Source of the DNA: JAHCIE01 sp034431435
GTDB taxonomy: Bacteria > Chloroflexota > Anaerolineae > Epilineales > JAHCIE01
NCBI GenBank assembly: GCA_034431435.1
Contig: DAOUDG010000076.1
Span: 1-62,506 of the forward strand
Reading direction: 5' to 3'
DNA length: 62,506 nt
Below, in pieces: positions 34,968-43,638 of the stretch (position 1 is the stretch's first letter; each line of letters opens with the position of its first letter). The translations under genes and the position numbers were made by a program. The notes beneath the pieces were generated by a model. It had not been told where the DNA came from, did not search any database, and saw only the letters and a program-made list of their open reading frames with translations.

Positions 34968-37325
34968 ATGGCGACTGTGGAAATGAAGGAACAGATACGG
35001 GGGACACCAGCCGCCGCCAGGGAGGCGCGGTTCCCGTACCTGCCCGGCCTGGACGGCCTGCGCGCCCTGGCCGTCATTGCCGTCTTGCTCTATCACGCCG
35101 ACCTACAGTGGATTCCCGGCGGCTTCCTCGGCGTCGAGGTCTTCTTTGTCATCAGCGGCTATCTCATTACCGGCCTGCTCCTGGCCGAATGGCGCAGCCA
35201 CGGCCGCATTGACCTCAAGTCGTTCTGGCTCCGCCGCGCCCGCCGTCTCCTTCCCGCTCTGTACCTCCTCCTCGGCGCGACGATGCTGTACGCCGCCGTC
35301 TTCCTCTACGACGAGGTTGCCTCGTTGCGCGGCGACGTGCTGGCCGCCCTGGCGTATGTCACCAACTGGTATCTGATCTTCACTGAGAAGTCCTACTTCG
35401 AGGCCGTCGGCCGGCCCTCCTTGCTGCGCCACCTGTGGTCGCTGGCCGTCGAGGAGCAGTTCTACGTCTTCTGGCCCATCCTCATTGCCCTGGGTATGAG
35501 TGTCTGGCGGCGGCGCTGGGTGCTGACCGCTGTCCTGGTCGGGGCCGCCGCGTCTACGTTGTGGATGGCCCATCTCTACCAGCCCGACGTCGACCCATCC
35601 CGCGTCTACTATGGAACGGACACCCGCGCGGCAGGCTTCCTCATCGGCTGCGCCCTGGCCTTCATCTGGGCCCCCGATACCCTGCGCGCCACGGCCAGGA
35701 CCTACACGAGGCGCGACAAAGCCCTTGTCCAGGGGATGGGCGTCGTTGCCCTCGTCGCTCTGCTGGCTCTGTTCGCCTTCGCCACCGAGTACAGCCCCTT
35801 CCTCTACTACGGCGGCTTCGCTCTCGTCGCCCTGGTCACGGCGGCCCTCATCGCCGCTGTGGTGCACCCGGCGGGTGGCTTGCTGGGAGCAGCCCTCGGT
35901 TGGGGCATTCTCCGTTGGATTGGCCTGCGCTCCTACGGCATCTATCTGTGGCATTGGCCCGTCTATATGGTGACCCGCCCGCAACTGGACGTGATGCTGG
36001 AGGGGCTGCCCCTGCTGGGGCTGCGGGTCGGTGTCACGGTGGTTCTGGCGGAGCTATCCTATCGCCTGGTCGAGACGCCCATCCGCCACGGCGCGCTGGG
36101 GCGCAGCTGGCGCCGCCTCCGCACCGCGACCGGTCGCGAGCGTGCCGCCCTGGGCCTGCGTTGGGTGGGCGCGCTGGGCGTGCTGACCGTCTTCGTCGCG
36201 GCCCTGGCCATTACCCTGGCCCGTGCGCCCGAACCGGCCCCGCCGGAGTACCTGCAAGTACAGTCCATCGACACCGGCCTGAACCCTATCCTGCCGCCGG
36301 TTGCCGAGGTCGCCGCCCTCCCCCTCCCTGAGGGCGTCTCCGATGTGGCGTCGCCGGCGGTCTCTGGCGCGCCCGTCTCGCCGCCCGCGTCCACGAGCGC
36401 GTCCGTTGCGCCGGCCGATACGGCGTGGACTCCTCCATTTCCCCTTGCCCACGAGCAGACTCAGGTGGCAGACGCCGCCCTGCTTACCGCCCCCGAAAGC
36501 CCCTGGGACATCGCCCCGCCGTCGGATGTCAAAGCCCTACCCGCGGCGGTCGAGGCCCGCGCGCGCGGCGACGTCAGCCTGCGCGAGCGCCCCGATGACC
36601 TCGCGAATAGCGTGCGCGGGCTGCCCGCTAATGCGGAGGTTACCATCAATGGCAAGTCGGAGGATGGCGCATGGTATCGCGTTCAGGTAGAGGGTGAGTC
36701 TCAGGGCTGGCTGCCGGGGGCCGAGCTTCAAGTCAGCGCGCCCACGCTCCACGTCCCCATCGTTGCCGCGCCCAAGCGTGCGCCGGCGACTGCTGCGGCC
36801 GTCAGGCAAGAACCGGTCGCGCCTGCCCCGTCCCCCGCGAGTCTGGCGTTAGTCCCGCCGAGCGTGCGCGTGTCGGCGATCGGCGACTCGGTGATGCTCG
36901 GCGCGGCGGCGGCGATGCAAGCCGGCATCCCCGGCGCTCGCATCGACGCTGCCGTCAGCCGCCAGACTGGCAACGCCGTCGACATCGTACGCTTCTGGCG
37001 CGATAGCGGCCAGCTCGCCCCCACCGTGATCGTCCACATGGGCAACAATGGCACGTTCAACGCGACCCACTTCGACCAGTTCATGGACGCCGTAGGCGAT
37101 CGCCGCGTCATCTTCGTCAATGTCAAAGTGCCGCGTCCCTGGCAAGCGCCCAACAACCGCGTCATCGCCGAGGGCGTGTCCCGCTATCCGAATGCCATCC
37201 TGGTCGATTGGCTCAGCGCCAGCGCCGACCGCCCTGACTTGTTCTGGCAGGATGGTATTCACCTGCGGCCCGAGGGCGCGCAGATGTATACCCGCCTGGT
37301 GGCCGACGCTATTCTCGGCCGCTAG
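34968..37325 (+). CDS. OafA-type O-acyltransferase with SH3 and SGNH domains
   Basis: The 785-aa protein has three parts. Residues ~20-375 are a multi-span acyltransferase-3 domain (LPGLDGLRALAVIAVLLYHAD, GFLGVEVFFVISGYLIT, LWSLAVEEQFYVFWP). After a Pro/Ala/Ser-rich linker, residues ~525-590 look like a bacterial SH3 domain (SLRERPDDLANSVRGLPAN, WYRVQVEGESQGWLPG). Residues ~625-785 are an SGNH domain with AIGDSVMLG and DGIHLRPEG. OafA/OatA proteins acetylate cell-surface glycans; the SH3 part may bind the wall. AGGAG precedes ATG 34968. Confidence 0.9.
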   Translation: MATVEMKEQIRGTPAAAREARFPYLPGLDGLRALAVIAVLLYHADLQWIPGGFLGVEVFFVISGYLITGLLLAEWRSHGRIDLKSFWLRRARRLLPALYLLLGATMLYAAVFLYDEVASLRGDVLAALAYVTNWYLIFTEKSYFEAVGRPSLLRHLWSLAVEEQFYVFWPILIALGMSVWRRRWVLTAVLVGAAASTLWMAHLYQPDVDPSRVYYGTDTRAAGFLIGCALAFIWAPDTLRATARTYTRRDKALVQGMGVVALVALLALFAFATEYSPFLYYGGFALVALVTAALIAAVVHPAGGLLGAALGWGILRWIGLRSYGIYLWHWPVYMVTRPQLDVMLEGLPLLGLRVGVTVVLAELSYRLVETPIRHGALGRSWRRLRTATGRERAALGLRWVGALGVLTVFVAALAITLARAPEPAPPEYLQVQSIDTGLNPILPPVAEVAALPLPEGVSDVASPAVSGAPVSPPASTSASVAPADTAWTPPFPLAHEQTQVADAALLTAPESPWDIAPPSDVKALPAAVEARARGDVSLRERPDDLANSVRGLPANAEVTINGKSEDGAWYRVQVEGESQGWLPGAELQVSAPTLHVPIVAAPKRAPATAAAVRQEPVAPAPSPASLALVPPSVRVSAIGDSVMLGAAAAMQAGIPGARIDAAVSRQTGNAVDIVRFWRDSGQLAPTVIVHMGNNGTFNATHFDQFMDAVGDRRVIFVNVKVPRPWQAPNNRVIAEGVSRYPNAILVDWLSASADRPDLFWQDGIHLRPEGAQMYTRLVADAILGR

Positions 37326-37329
37326 CGCA

Positions 37330-37722
37330 ATGCGCCACATGTGGCGCCTCTACGGGGAACCGCCGATTTCTGAACTGGCTCCCGACGAATTCGTTCTATA
37401 CGACGTGCGCGTCGTCGTCGAGGCCGTCGGGCCTGACTGCACCTGCGACATGCGCGTCGGCGACGGCTTCGAGGCGCGCGGCGGCAAGCTCCATCTGCCC
37501 AACGGTCGCCCCTTCTGCCTCTACGCCCTGCAGAGCGCGCTGCCCCTCATCCCCGCCAAGCAGCGACCTTTGCAGCGCGCCGACTGGATGCTGACCGACA
37601 CCCGCATCACCTGCCCTGATCCCCACTGCCAGCTTATCCTGCGCATCGATCGCCTCGCGCCGCGCACGCTCCGCCACAGCGATACCAGCGCCGAACCCCT
37701 GGACCCTGCCTTACGCGGTTGA
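37330..37722 (+). CDS. TIGR04076-like small protein
   Basis: The 130-aa protein has FVLYDVRVVVEAVGPDCTCDMRVGDGFEARGGKLHLPNGRPFCLYALQSALPLIPAKQR, the layout of the TIGR04076 family (Val-rich start, CxxxMRVGD, FCxYAL, LIPAKQR). Cys pairs in CTC and CPDPHC could bind metal. It begins 4 bp after the OafA gene, so it is probably co-expressed. The family has no known function. Confidence 0.7.
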   Translation: MRHMWRLYGEPPISELAPDEFVLYDVRVVVEAVGPDCTCDMRVGDGFEARGGKLHLPNGRPFCLYALQSALPLIPAKQRPLQRADWMLTDTRITCPDPHCQLILRIDRLAPRTLRHSDTSAEPLDPALRG

Positions 37723-37848
37723 CATCGGGCTTCATTGCGAGTATATCCCAATGGCTGCGATGCGAATCCTCGGACAGCCACGGCCGCGCCGAGGCCACGC
37801 CGTTGGCCTCTGGGCGGGGCGTAGTCCCTATCCGCACAGGGAGACCCC

Positions 37849-38322
37849 ATGACTGATACCCATCTCGGCAGCACGACCCTGGCGCAGGTCGCCATCGTCG
37901 TCCACAACATCGATGAGGCGTCGCATCGCTGGGCCGAGGTACTCGGCCAGCCCGTGCCCACCGTCATCATCGTCCAGCCCGGCGACGCGGTGAACATGAC
38001 CTATCGCGGTCAGCCGTCCAATGCCCAGGCCAAACTGGCGTTCTTCAACCTGGGCCAGGTCCAACTCGAGCTTGTCGAGCCGATGGGCGGCGCGAGTACC
38101 TGGCAGGAGGCCCTCGACCAGAACGGCGAGAGCGTCCATCACCTGGCTTTCTGGGTTGAGGGGATGCAGCGTTCCGTCGATTTCCTCAAGGCGCAGGGCA
38201 TCCCCATGCTGCAGCGGGGCGACATGGGCGAGGGGCAATACGCCTACTTCGACGCCGAGGCGAAGCTGGGCGTTGCGCTAGAACTCCTGGAGAAGACGCG
38301 CCAGGCCCGCGCCATCGGCTAA
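37849..38322 (+). CDS. VOC-family protein (methylmalonyl-CoA epimerase-like)
   Basis: The 157-aa VOC-fold protein resembles methylmalonyl-CoA epimerase/glyoxalase. It has LAQVAIVVHNIDEASHRWAEVLG, AFFNLGQVQLELVEP, ESVHHLAFWVEGM and ALELLE, giving probable metal ligands Glu, His and Glu. The first-position His of true MCE (usually HIG/HVA) is replaced by Gln in AQVAIVV, so MCE activity is doubtful. GGGAG precedes ATG 37849. No mutase gene is near. Confidence 0.78.
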   Translation: MTDTHLGSTTLAQVAIVVHNIDEASHRWAEVLGQPVPTVIIVQPGDAVNMTYRGQPSNAQAKLAFFNLGQVQLELVEPMGGASTWQEALDQNGESVHHLAFWVEGMQRSVDFLKAQGIPMLQRGDMGEGQYAYFDAEAKLGVALELLEKTRQARAIG

Positions 38323-38440
38323 GACAATACATTCGCGGCTGCCGGCCACGCCCGCCGCCCCGCGTGGGAAGGGCGCTGACGTGTCCGTCCAGCCTCAGTA
38401 GCTCACGCCATCCATTGGGATGGCGTTCATTCGTTCTACA

Positions 38441-38470
38441 ATCATCCATATGGATGATGACAATCATCAT
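38441..38470 (+). promoter_or_regulatory. AT-rich double palindrome (ArsR-type operator candidate)
   Basis: ATCATCCATATGGATGAT at 38441-38458 is a perfect 18-bp palindrome. It runs into ATGATGA-CAA-TCATCAT (38454-38470), a second inverted repeat with 7-bp arms. The block and the following ~30 bp are strongly AT-rich within a GC-rich genome. It lies 41 bp before the first gene of a unit that ends in an ArsR-HTH gene, so autoregulation is likely. Confidence 0.7.
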
Positions 38471-38511
38471 TGATTAGATTATTATCTAACTAACAAACCA
38501 AGGAGGGATGC

Positions 38512-38733
38512 ATGCTAGATTTACAACAGCCATTAGCCGACGAGCGCAGCCGTGACTACCAACGCGCAGCCCTCATGAGCCACCAGGCACAGGAGATGCT
38601 CGGTAACCGCCAGCCCAGCAACCGCTTCTACGCGGCCGCCCTGGACCACCTCGGTCATGTCTTGATTGAGGCCGGCCTGAATCTGCGCGCTCGCTACGGG
38701 CGCATGGACTTCGGCGAGCGTCTCGAGGCATGA
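38512..38733 (+). CDS. Small protein of unknown function
   Basis: The 73-aa protein is predicted to be mostly helical, with no membrane span and no known motif (LDQ-rich start, NRFYAAALDHLGHVLIEAGLNLRARYG core). AGGAGG stands 5 bases before ATG 38512. Its stop overlaps the ATG of the MFS remnant at 38730. It directly follows the AT-rich palindromes, so it is probably the first gene under the ArsR-like regulator. Confidence 0.65.
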   Translation: MLDLQQPLADERSRDYQRAALMSHQAQEMLGNRQPSNRFYAAALDHLGHVLIEAGLNLRARYGRMDFGERLEA

Positions 38734-38903
38734 CCGTGCCGCACCACGGCTTCCGCACCTTCGTCATCCTGTGGACTACCCAGTCCCGGTCGGTGCACGA
38801 TATGCTGACGTCGGTGTGGGCGCTGGTGGGCGTTCTTGCGCCCGCTCTTACGGCGAGTATCATTGCTCTGCCCGCTCTGGCGCAGCAGGGCAGTATTCCG
38901 TAG
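38730..38903 (+). pseudogene. Remnant of an MFS transporter gene
   Basis: A 57-codon frame begins with FRTFVILWTTQS, the usual first span of one MFS exporter group. It jumps directly to MLTSVWALVGVLAPALTASIIALPALAQQG, which resembles a mid-protein span of the same group. The joint suggests an internal deletion of about 100-130 codons, then a stop at 38901; the ~85 bp up to the ArsR gene look like decayed coding DNA. The frame overlaps the upstream gene by 4 bp, as an intact operon would. Confidence 0.6.
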
Positions 38904-38990
38904 GACGGCGCGCTGGCGTGGCGCAGGGCGGCGCGGCGGTGATGGGCCTCACCCGCGCTGCCCCGCACCCAGCTGGCAGGCGCCGACGCT

Positions 38991-40094
38991 TTGCTACAGG
39001 CGGGCATCGAGGACTTCATCGTGGACACACCCCTGGTCAGTTGGGACTACGGCACGGCCTACGACATGTTCGTTAGCCTTCATATGCTCCATCAGCCGGA
39101 GCACTACCACATCCCGGCGACGTGGGCGTCAGGGATGCGGTCCCGGCTGCCCAGCGACGCCCGCGAGACCCTGGAGCACGCCGAGGCGACCGTCTTCGAC
39201 CGTCGTCCCACCCATTGGGTATACACGCTGCCGCCGCCCAAGGATGGCGACACGGTTCTGCGCGCCCTGGCGGCGATCCCGCCTCTGATGCGCCTGCCGA
39301 TTCTCACGCTGCGCCCCGACACCGACCCTGAGGTGGCAGTCATCCTCATGGACATCGCCGAGCGTGGCGGGTGGGACAGCCGCGACCTGACTCAGTTCCG
39401 CACCGTGTACCGCCGCCCCCATTGTCCCGATGCTGCCTCGGTGCAGGACGCGGCGGCTATCCTGTCGGTGTGGGCCGATGCGGCAGCCTTCGGCGAGCGC
39501 TATCTGACGGCGCTGACGGCCTACCACGAGGCCTTCTTCGCCGAGGAGGAGCGCCGCATCCGCCCCGCCCTGGATGCCGCCCTCGAGCGCGCCCAGGCCC
39601 TCGCCCGCGAGCTGGACTTCCCGGCCCTGATCGACGCTCTGACTGCAGATGTTGGCTACGACATCTTGCCCAAGACAACGCAGGTGGTGCTGGCGCCCTC
39701 CTACTGGGTGACGCCGCAACTGTTCGTCGGCTGGGCCGCCCCCGACAAGCCCATCTACCTGTTCGGCGCGCGGCCCCTCGGCGCGTCGCTGGTGCCGGGC
39801 GCGCCGGTCTCTGACGCCCTGGTAGAAACCCTCAAGGCGCTGGGTGATCCCACGCGGCTGCGAATTCTTCAGCTTCTCGCCGCCAAGCCCCAGACGCCGA
39901 CCCAGCTGGCGGGGCAGCTTCGCCTGCGCGCCGCGACGGTCACTCACCACTTGAAACAACTGCAGAGCGTGGGTCTGGTGCGCGTCCGCAGCAAGGCGGG
40001 TAAGGAGCGGGTGTACGGGGCGCGCCCCGAGGCCGTGGCGACGACCTTCGAGACGCTGCGCGAGTTTATCGAGTCAAGCGGGAAGGATGGGTAA
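38991..40094 (+). CDS. ArsR-type winged-helix regulator with long N-terminal domain
   Basis: The ~367-aa protein has a C-terminal (~275-360) ArsR HTH: ETLKALGDPTRLRILQLLAAKPQTPTQLAGQL and TVTHHLKQLQSVGLVRVRSKAGKERVYG. The first ~270 residues are a separate domain found in large ArsR-like regulators (DUF5937-like), without the Cys metal sites of ArsR/SmtB. The start is uncertain: TTG 38991 is the first usable in-frame codon in the intact part, and upstream DNA is decayed. It probably binds the palindromes at 38441-38470. Confidence 0.8.
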   Translation: MLQAGIEDFIVDTPLVSWDYGTAYDMFVSLHMLHQPEHYHIPATWASGMRSRLPSDARETLEHAEATVFDRRPTHWVYTLPPPKDGDTVLRALAAIPPLMRLPILTLRPDTDPEVAVILMDIAERGGWDSRDLTQFRTVYRRPHCPDAASVQDAAAILSVWADAAAFGERYLTALTAYHEAFFAEEERRIRPALDAALERAQALARELDFPALIDALTADVGYDILPKTTQVVLAPSYWVTPQLFVGWAAPDKPIYLFGARPLGASLVPGAPVSDALVETLKALGDPTRLRILQLLAAKPQTPTQLAGQLRLRAATVTHHLKQLQSVGLVRVRSKAGKERVYGARPEAVATTFETLREFIESSGKDG

Positions 40095-40161
40095 CGCGGG
40101 CACGAGTCGGTGCGTCCATTCTGTGGTAGCCCATCATCTTTCTCTGCCGAGGAGACCCCGC

Positions 40162-40713
40162 ATGAAGCTCGACCTGCCTGCCCCCGACGCCCCACTGTCC
40201 AGCGACGACTTGCGCCGCTGGACCAACGCCATGATCGATACCCAGCTGGCGCTCATCGCCGACGCGACCGACACCGATGTGGTCTTCGAGCCAGTCGACC
40301 CCGAGGCCAACGATACCCACGCCGCCAGCGAGGCGGAGGTCCACCTGCCGTGGTCGCTGGGGCATCTCATCGTCCACATTACAGCTTCGTCTGAGGAGTC
40401 GGCGTTTCTGGCCGCCGAGCTGGCACGGGGTGTGGCCTTCCACGGCCGCTCACGCTCAGAAGTGCCGTGGCCGACGGTGACCACCGTTGCCCAGTGCCGC
40501 CATCGCCTTGAGGAGAGTCGCCGCATGCGCCTGGCGAGCCTCGACATCTGGCCGGACGACCCTGATCTGGAGAACAGCTACTCGTCCCGCGAGGGTGCGC
40601 CGCCCATCAACGCGGTGCGTCGCTTCATGAGTGGCCTGCGCCACGATAACAGCCACGTGGAGCAAATCGCCGAGGTCATGCGCCAGGCCAAAGCCGCCCG
40701 CGTCACCGGGTAG
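40162..40713 (+). CDS. DinB-family protein
   Basis: The 183-aa DinB/YfiT-type four-helix-bundle protein is of the DinB_2 group. Metal-binding His candidates are in LGHLIVHITASSEES and RHDNSHVEQIAEVMRQAK, with another His in the N-terminal helix region. Family members act in thiol transfer or hydrolysis with bacillithiol/mycothiol, or have no known role. GAGGAG precedes ATG 40162. Its 3' end overlaps the convergent msrQ by 11 bp. Confidence 0.75.
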   Translation: MKLDLPAPDAPLSSDDLRRWTNAMIDTQLALIADATDTDVVFEPVDPEANDTHAASEAEVHLPWSLGHLIVHITASSEESAFLAAELARGVAFHGRSRSEVPWPTVTTVAQCRHRLEESRRMRLASLDIWPDDPDLENSYSSREGAPPINAVRRFMSGLRHDNSHVEQIAEVMRQAKAARVTG

Positions 40714-41371
40714 CTAATCGCTGGCGGGTGCGGACGAGGGCGTGGCGGATGGGGGGGATGCGGACGACCAGCAGGGCGGTAAGGATGACGGCGTAGATCA
40801 GTGGGTCGAGGCGCTCGGCGGTCTTGGCCTGCCAGTAGAAGTGCAGCGCGGCCAGCGCGCCCGCCAGGTACACCAGGCGATGCAGGCGTAGCCAGTTGCG
40901 GCCCAACCGCCGCATGGATGCCTTGGTGGAGGTCAGCGCCAGCGCCAGGAGAATGAGCAGCGCCCCCAACCCCGCTACGATGTAGGGCTTGCTCAGCAGG
41001 GCATCCTGGAGAACGGCGTTCAGGTCGAGGGCGTAGTCCAGGCCGATGAAGTTGGCGAAGTGCAGCAGGGCATACAGGAAAGCGTACAGCCCCAGCGCGC
41101 GGCGCACGCTGATGGGCTTCGACCAGCCGGTGACGATATAGATGGGCGTGGCGGCCAGGCTGAAGGCCAGCAGGATGATGGCGGCGCCCCCCGTCATGTT
41201 GTTGATGGTGTTGATAGGGTCCGCGCCCAGGTCGTCGCGAACGTACCACGTCACCAGCAAGAGCAGCGGGATCAGGGCGAGGGTGTGGACCACAAGGGTC
41301 AGCCATTTGCGCTGGACCCACGCCATGGGCGAGACCGGCGCCGACGCCCGCGCCGAGCGGGTGGCCGACAT
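40703..41371 (-). CDS. msrQ: MsrQ haem-binding membrane subunit
   Basis: The 222-aa protein has six membrane spans and the ferric-reductase-like fold. Haem ligand candidates are H in LLHFANFIGLDY and in LRLHRLVYLAG and ALHFYWQ. It passes electrons from the quinone pool to MsrP for repair of oxidised methionines in exported proteins. ATG 41371 overlaps the msrP stop. Gene order and product pair match the MsrPQ system. Confidence 0.92.
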   Translation of the reverse strand: MSATRSARASAPVSPMAWVQRKWLTLVVHTLALIPLLLLVTWYVRDDLGADPINTINNMTGGAAIILLAFSLAATPIYIVTGWSKPISVRRALGLYAFLYALLHFANFIGLDYALDLNAVLQDALLSKPYIVAGLGALLILLALALTSTKASMRRLGRNWLRLHRLVYLAGALAALHFYWQAKTAERLDPLIYAVILTALLVVRIPPIRHALVRTRQRLATR

Positions 41372-42396
41372 CAATAATTCTCCTTGAGGTCCATTCCCTC
41401 ATACAGCGATGCTACCTGGTCAGCGTAGCCGTTGAAGGGTAGCGTTGGCCGCCGGCCAAGCTCGCCGATGCGCCGCTCCGTGGCCTGGGACCAGCGCGGA
41501 TGGTTGACGGCCGGGTTGACGTTGGCATAGAAGCCATACTCGCGGGCGTTGGCGTCCTGCCAGGTGTTCAGCGGCATCGTATCGGTCAACTCGATACGGG
41601 TGACGGCCTTGATGCCCTTGAAGCCGTACTTCCAGGGCACGACCAGGCGAATCGGCGCGCCGTCCTGGTTGGGCAGTGGCTTGCCGTACATGCCGGTGGC
41701 GAGGATTGCCAGGGGGTGCATGGCCTCGTCGAGGCGCAGCCCCTCGGTATACGGCCAGTTCAGGATGTCACGATTCTGGAGGGGCATCTCGGAGGGCCGC
41801 AGCACACCCACGAACTTGACGAACTTAGCCTCTGGCTTCGGCTCGACACGCTTGAGCAATTCACTGATGGGAAAACCGACCCAGGGGACGACGAAGGACC
41901 AGCCCTCGACGCAGCGCAGGCGGTAGACCCGCTCTTCCTGGCTGAACTGGCGGTAGATGTCAGCCATCGAGAGGGTGAGGGGCTTGTTGACGAGACCTGT
42001 CACGTCCACCGACCACGGCAGTGGGGTGAAGTTCTTCGCCGCCGCAGCCACCGACTCCTTATCCAGCGCGAACTCGTAGTAGTTGTTATAGTTGGTGACT
42101 TGCTCGTACTTGGCGATGCTGTCGCCCAACTCGTCGGCCGTCACGCTGACGTAAGGCTCGGCGTGGGCCAGGGCGGGCGGCAGCGGCCCCATCGAGGCTA
42201 CGACATCGGCCGCGCTGCTGGCCGCTGTCGGCGCGGCAGCTGGGGCGGGCGCGCTGGCGCTGGTCGCGGGGAGACTGGGCGTACATGCCGCCAGCACCGC
42301 CCCTCCGGCAGCCAGCAGCGCGGCCTGGATGAACCGGCGGCGGTTCATGTACACGTATTCGGGGGTAATCTCGTCGCGGGGATTGTTGCTCATCAT
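41371..42396 (-). CDS. msrP: MsrP molybdopterin methionine-sulfoxide reductase
   Basis: The 341-aa SUOX-fold catalytic subunit has a Tat signal (NRRRFIQAALLAAGG) followed by a lipobox-like LAAC at residue 38, so it may be a Tat-exported lipoprotein. The Mo-ligand Cys is in YRLRCVEGWSFVVPW (~162). It reduces methionine sulfoxide residues of exported proteins. AGGAG precedes the ATG. MsrQ is encoded immediately downstream. Confidence 0.93.
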   Translation of the reverse strand: MMSNNPRDEITPEYVYMNRRRFIQAALLAAGGAVLAACTPSLPATSASAPAPAAAPTAASSAADVVASMGPLPPALAHAEPYVSVTADELGDSIAKYEQVTNYNNYYEFALDKESVAAAAKNFTPLPWSVDVTGLVNKPLTLSMADIYRQFSQEERVYRLRCVEGWSFVVPWVGFPISELLKRVEPKPEAKFVKFVGVLRPSEMPLQNRDILNWPYTEGLRLDEAMHPLAILATGMYGKPLPNQDGAPIRLVVPWKYGFKGIKAVTRIELTDTMPLNTWQDANAREYGFYANVNPAVNHPRWSQATERRIGELGRRPTLPFNGYADQVASLYEGMDLKENY

Positions 42397-42581
42397 CGCT
42401 TCTCCTACCTACACTACGCTCACAACACAGCATAACTATTTCTAGAGTATAGACAGCTTCCCAAATGTGGCTAACTGCCTGGCCCCGTCCGAGAGTTGGC
42501 CGCGGACGAACGCGGATGAACGCAGACAGCCATACTTCCCTGCGTGCCAGCCACGGGTGAGAAACCTGCGCCGGGTGGGCA

Positions 42582-43541
42582 TCACGGAAACTCGAAGTTG
42601 AGCCACTGCCAGGGAGAGACGTTGTAGCCGTTGACGCGGATTTCAAAGTGCAGATGCGGGCCGGTCGACAGGCCAGTGCTGCCGACGCGGCCGATGAGCT
42701 GGCCGCGCTCGACGGCCTGGCCGGGTTCGACCAGGATCTGCGACAGGTGAAAGTAGCCGGAGAAGACGCCCGCGCCGTGGTCGATGTAGATAGCGTTGCC
42801 GCGCACGTCCAACGGTTCGGCCAGGGCGACGACGCCGTGGGCCGCCGCCACTACGGGGGCGTTGTAGGCCGTGGCGTAGTCGAGGCCCTCGTGGAAGCCG
42901 GTCGTCCCGTCGGGGTAGCGGCGCGCGACCATAAAGCCGCCGCTACTGGGGGCGTTGATGGGCAGCCAGAACATCCCCTGCCACAGTGGGTCGGGCGCGC
43001 CCTGGGCGAACATCTCCCACATGCGCGTCGCCTCGGCGGTGCGTAGCTCAATGTCGAGGAGGTGACGCTTTGCAGGGCCAGGGTCGAAGGGCGCGGGGGT
43101 GAACTGCCGGCCGGTGACCCACAGCGTCCGCTCGGCGGTGTCGATCGCGCCGTCGTCGGCGGTGGCGGTGATGGATACGTCGTACGCGCCGCCGGGCGTC
43201 TCCAGGCCCACGCCCGCCTGGGCCGTGGGCATGCCGATGGCGAGCAGCGCCCACCATGTCCCGTCGGCGTCCTGACTGAAGCGCAGCGTCTGATCGCGGA
43301 ACTCGCCGCTGAGGATGGCCGGGCGGTTGAGGACGACGCGCACCTCGACCGTCCGCCCCTGCTCCGGGCGCCGGGTGGACAGGCTAACGCTGCGGATGAG
43401 GGGCGCTTCGTCGGGGCGCGGTCGCGCCGTCCAGCCGCTCGTCGCCGGGGGCGCGACACCCGCGGCGGCCGCCGACGCGGGGCCGACGAGGGCCGCCAGA
43501 GCGACGAGCAGGGCGGTTAGCAGGTGGGCGGGGTAGGGCAT
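42582..43541 (-). CDS. M23 family peptidase (LytM-type)
   Basis: The 319-aa exported protein has a signal peptide (LLTALLVALAALVGPASAAAA), a beta-rich N-terminal domain (residues ~50-155) and a C-terminal LytM domain. Zinc ligands are His and Asp in FHEGLDYATAYNAPVVA and the final His in GPHLHFEIRV. It would cut peptidoglycan cross-links or regulate an amidase. ATG 43541 begins the signal peptide. It follows the pyr operon on the same strand with 97 bp between. Confidence 0.9.
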   Translation of the reverse strand: MPYPAHLLTALLVALAALVGPASAAAAGVAPPATSGWTARPRPDEAPLIRSVSLSTRRPEQGRTVEVRVVLNRPAILSGEFRDQTLRFSQDADGTWWALLAIGMPTAQAGVGLETPGGAYDVSITATADDGAIDTAERTLWVTGRQFTPAPFDPGPAKRHLLDIELRTAEATRMWEMFAQGAPDPLWQGMFWLPINAPSSGGFMVARRYPDGTTGFHEGLDYATAYNAPVVAAAHGVVALAEPLDVRGNAIYIDHGAGVFSGYFHLSQILVEPGQAVERGQLIGRVGSTGLSTGPHLHFEIRVNGYNVSPWQWLNFEFP

Positions 43542-43638
43542 GACAGGGATTCTAGCATCGAGGGCGCGCCTTGCCAAACGGACCCCAGGGATGGGGCGCA
43601 GACGAGCGCGGACAGAAGCGATACGAATGCAGGAAGGG

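Noticed and set aside
37849..38322. Firm assignment as methylmalonyl-CoA epimerase
   Set aside because: The expected first metal His is Gln here, and no mutase or propionyl-CoA genes are near, so only the VOC fold is claimed.
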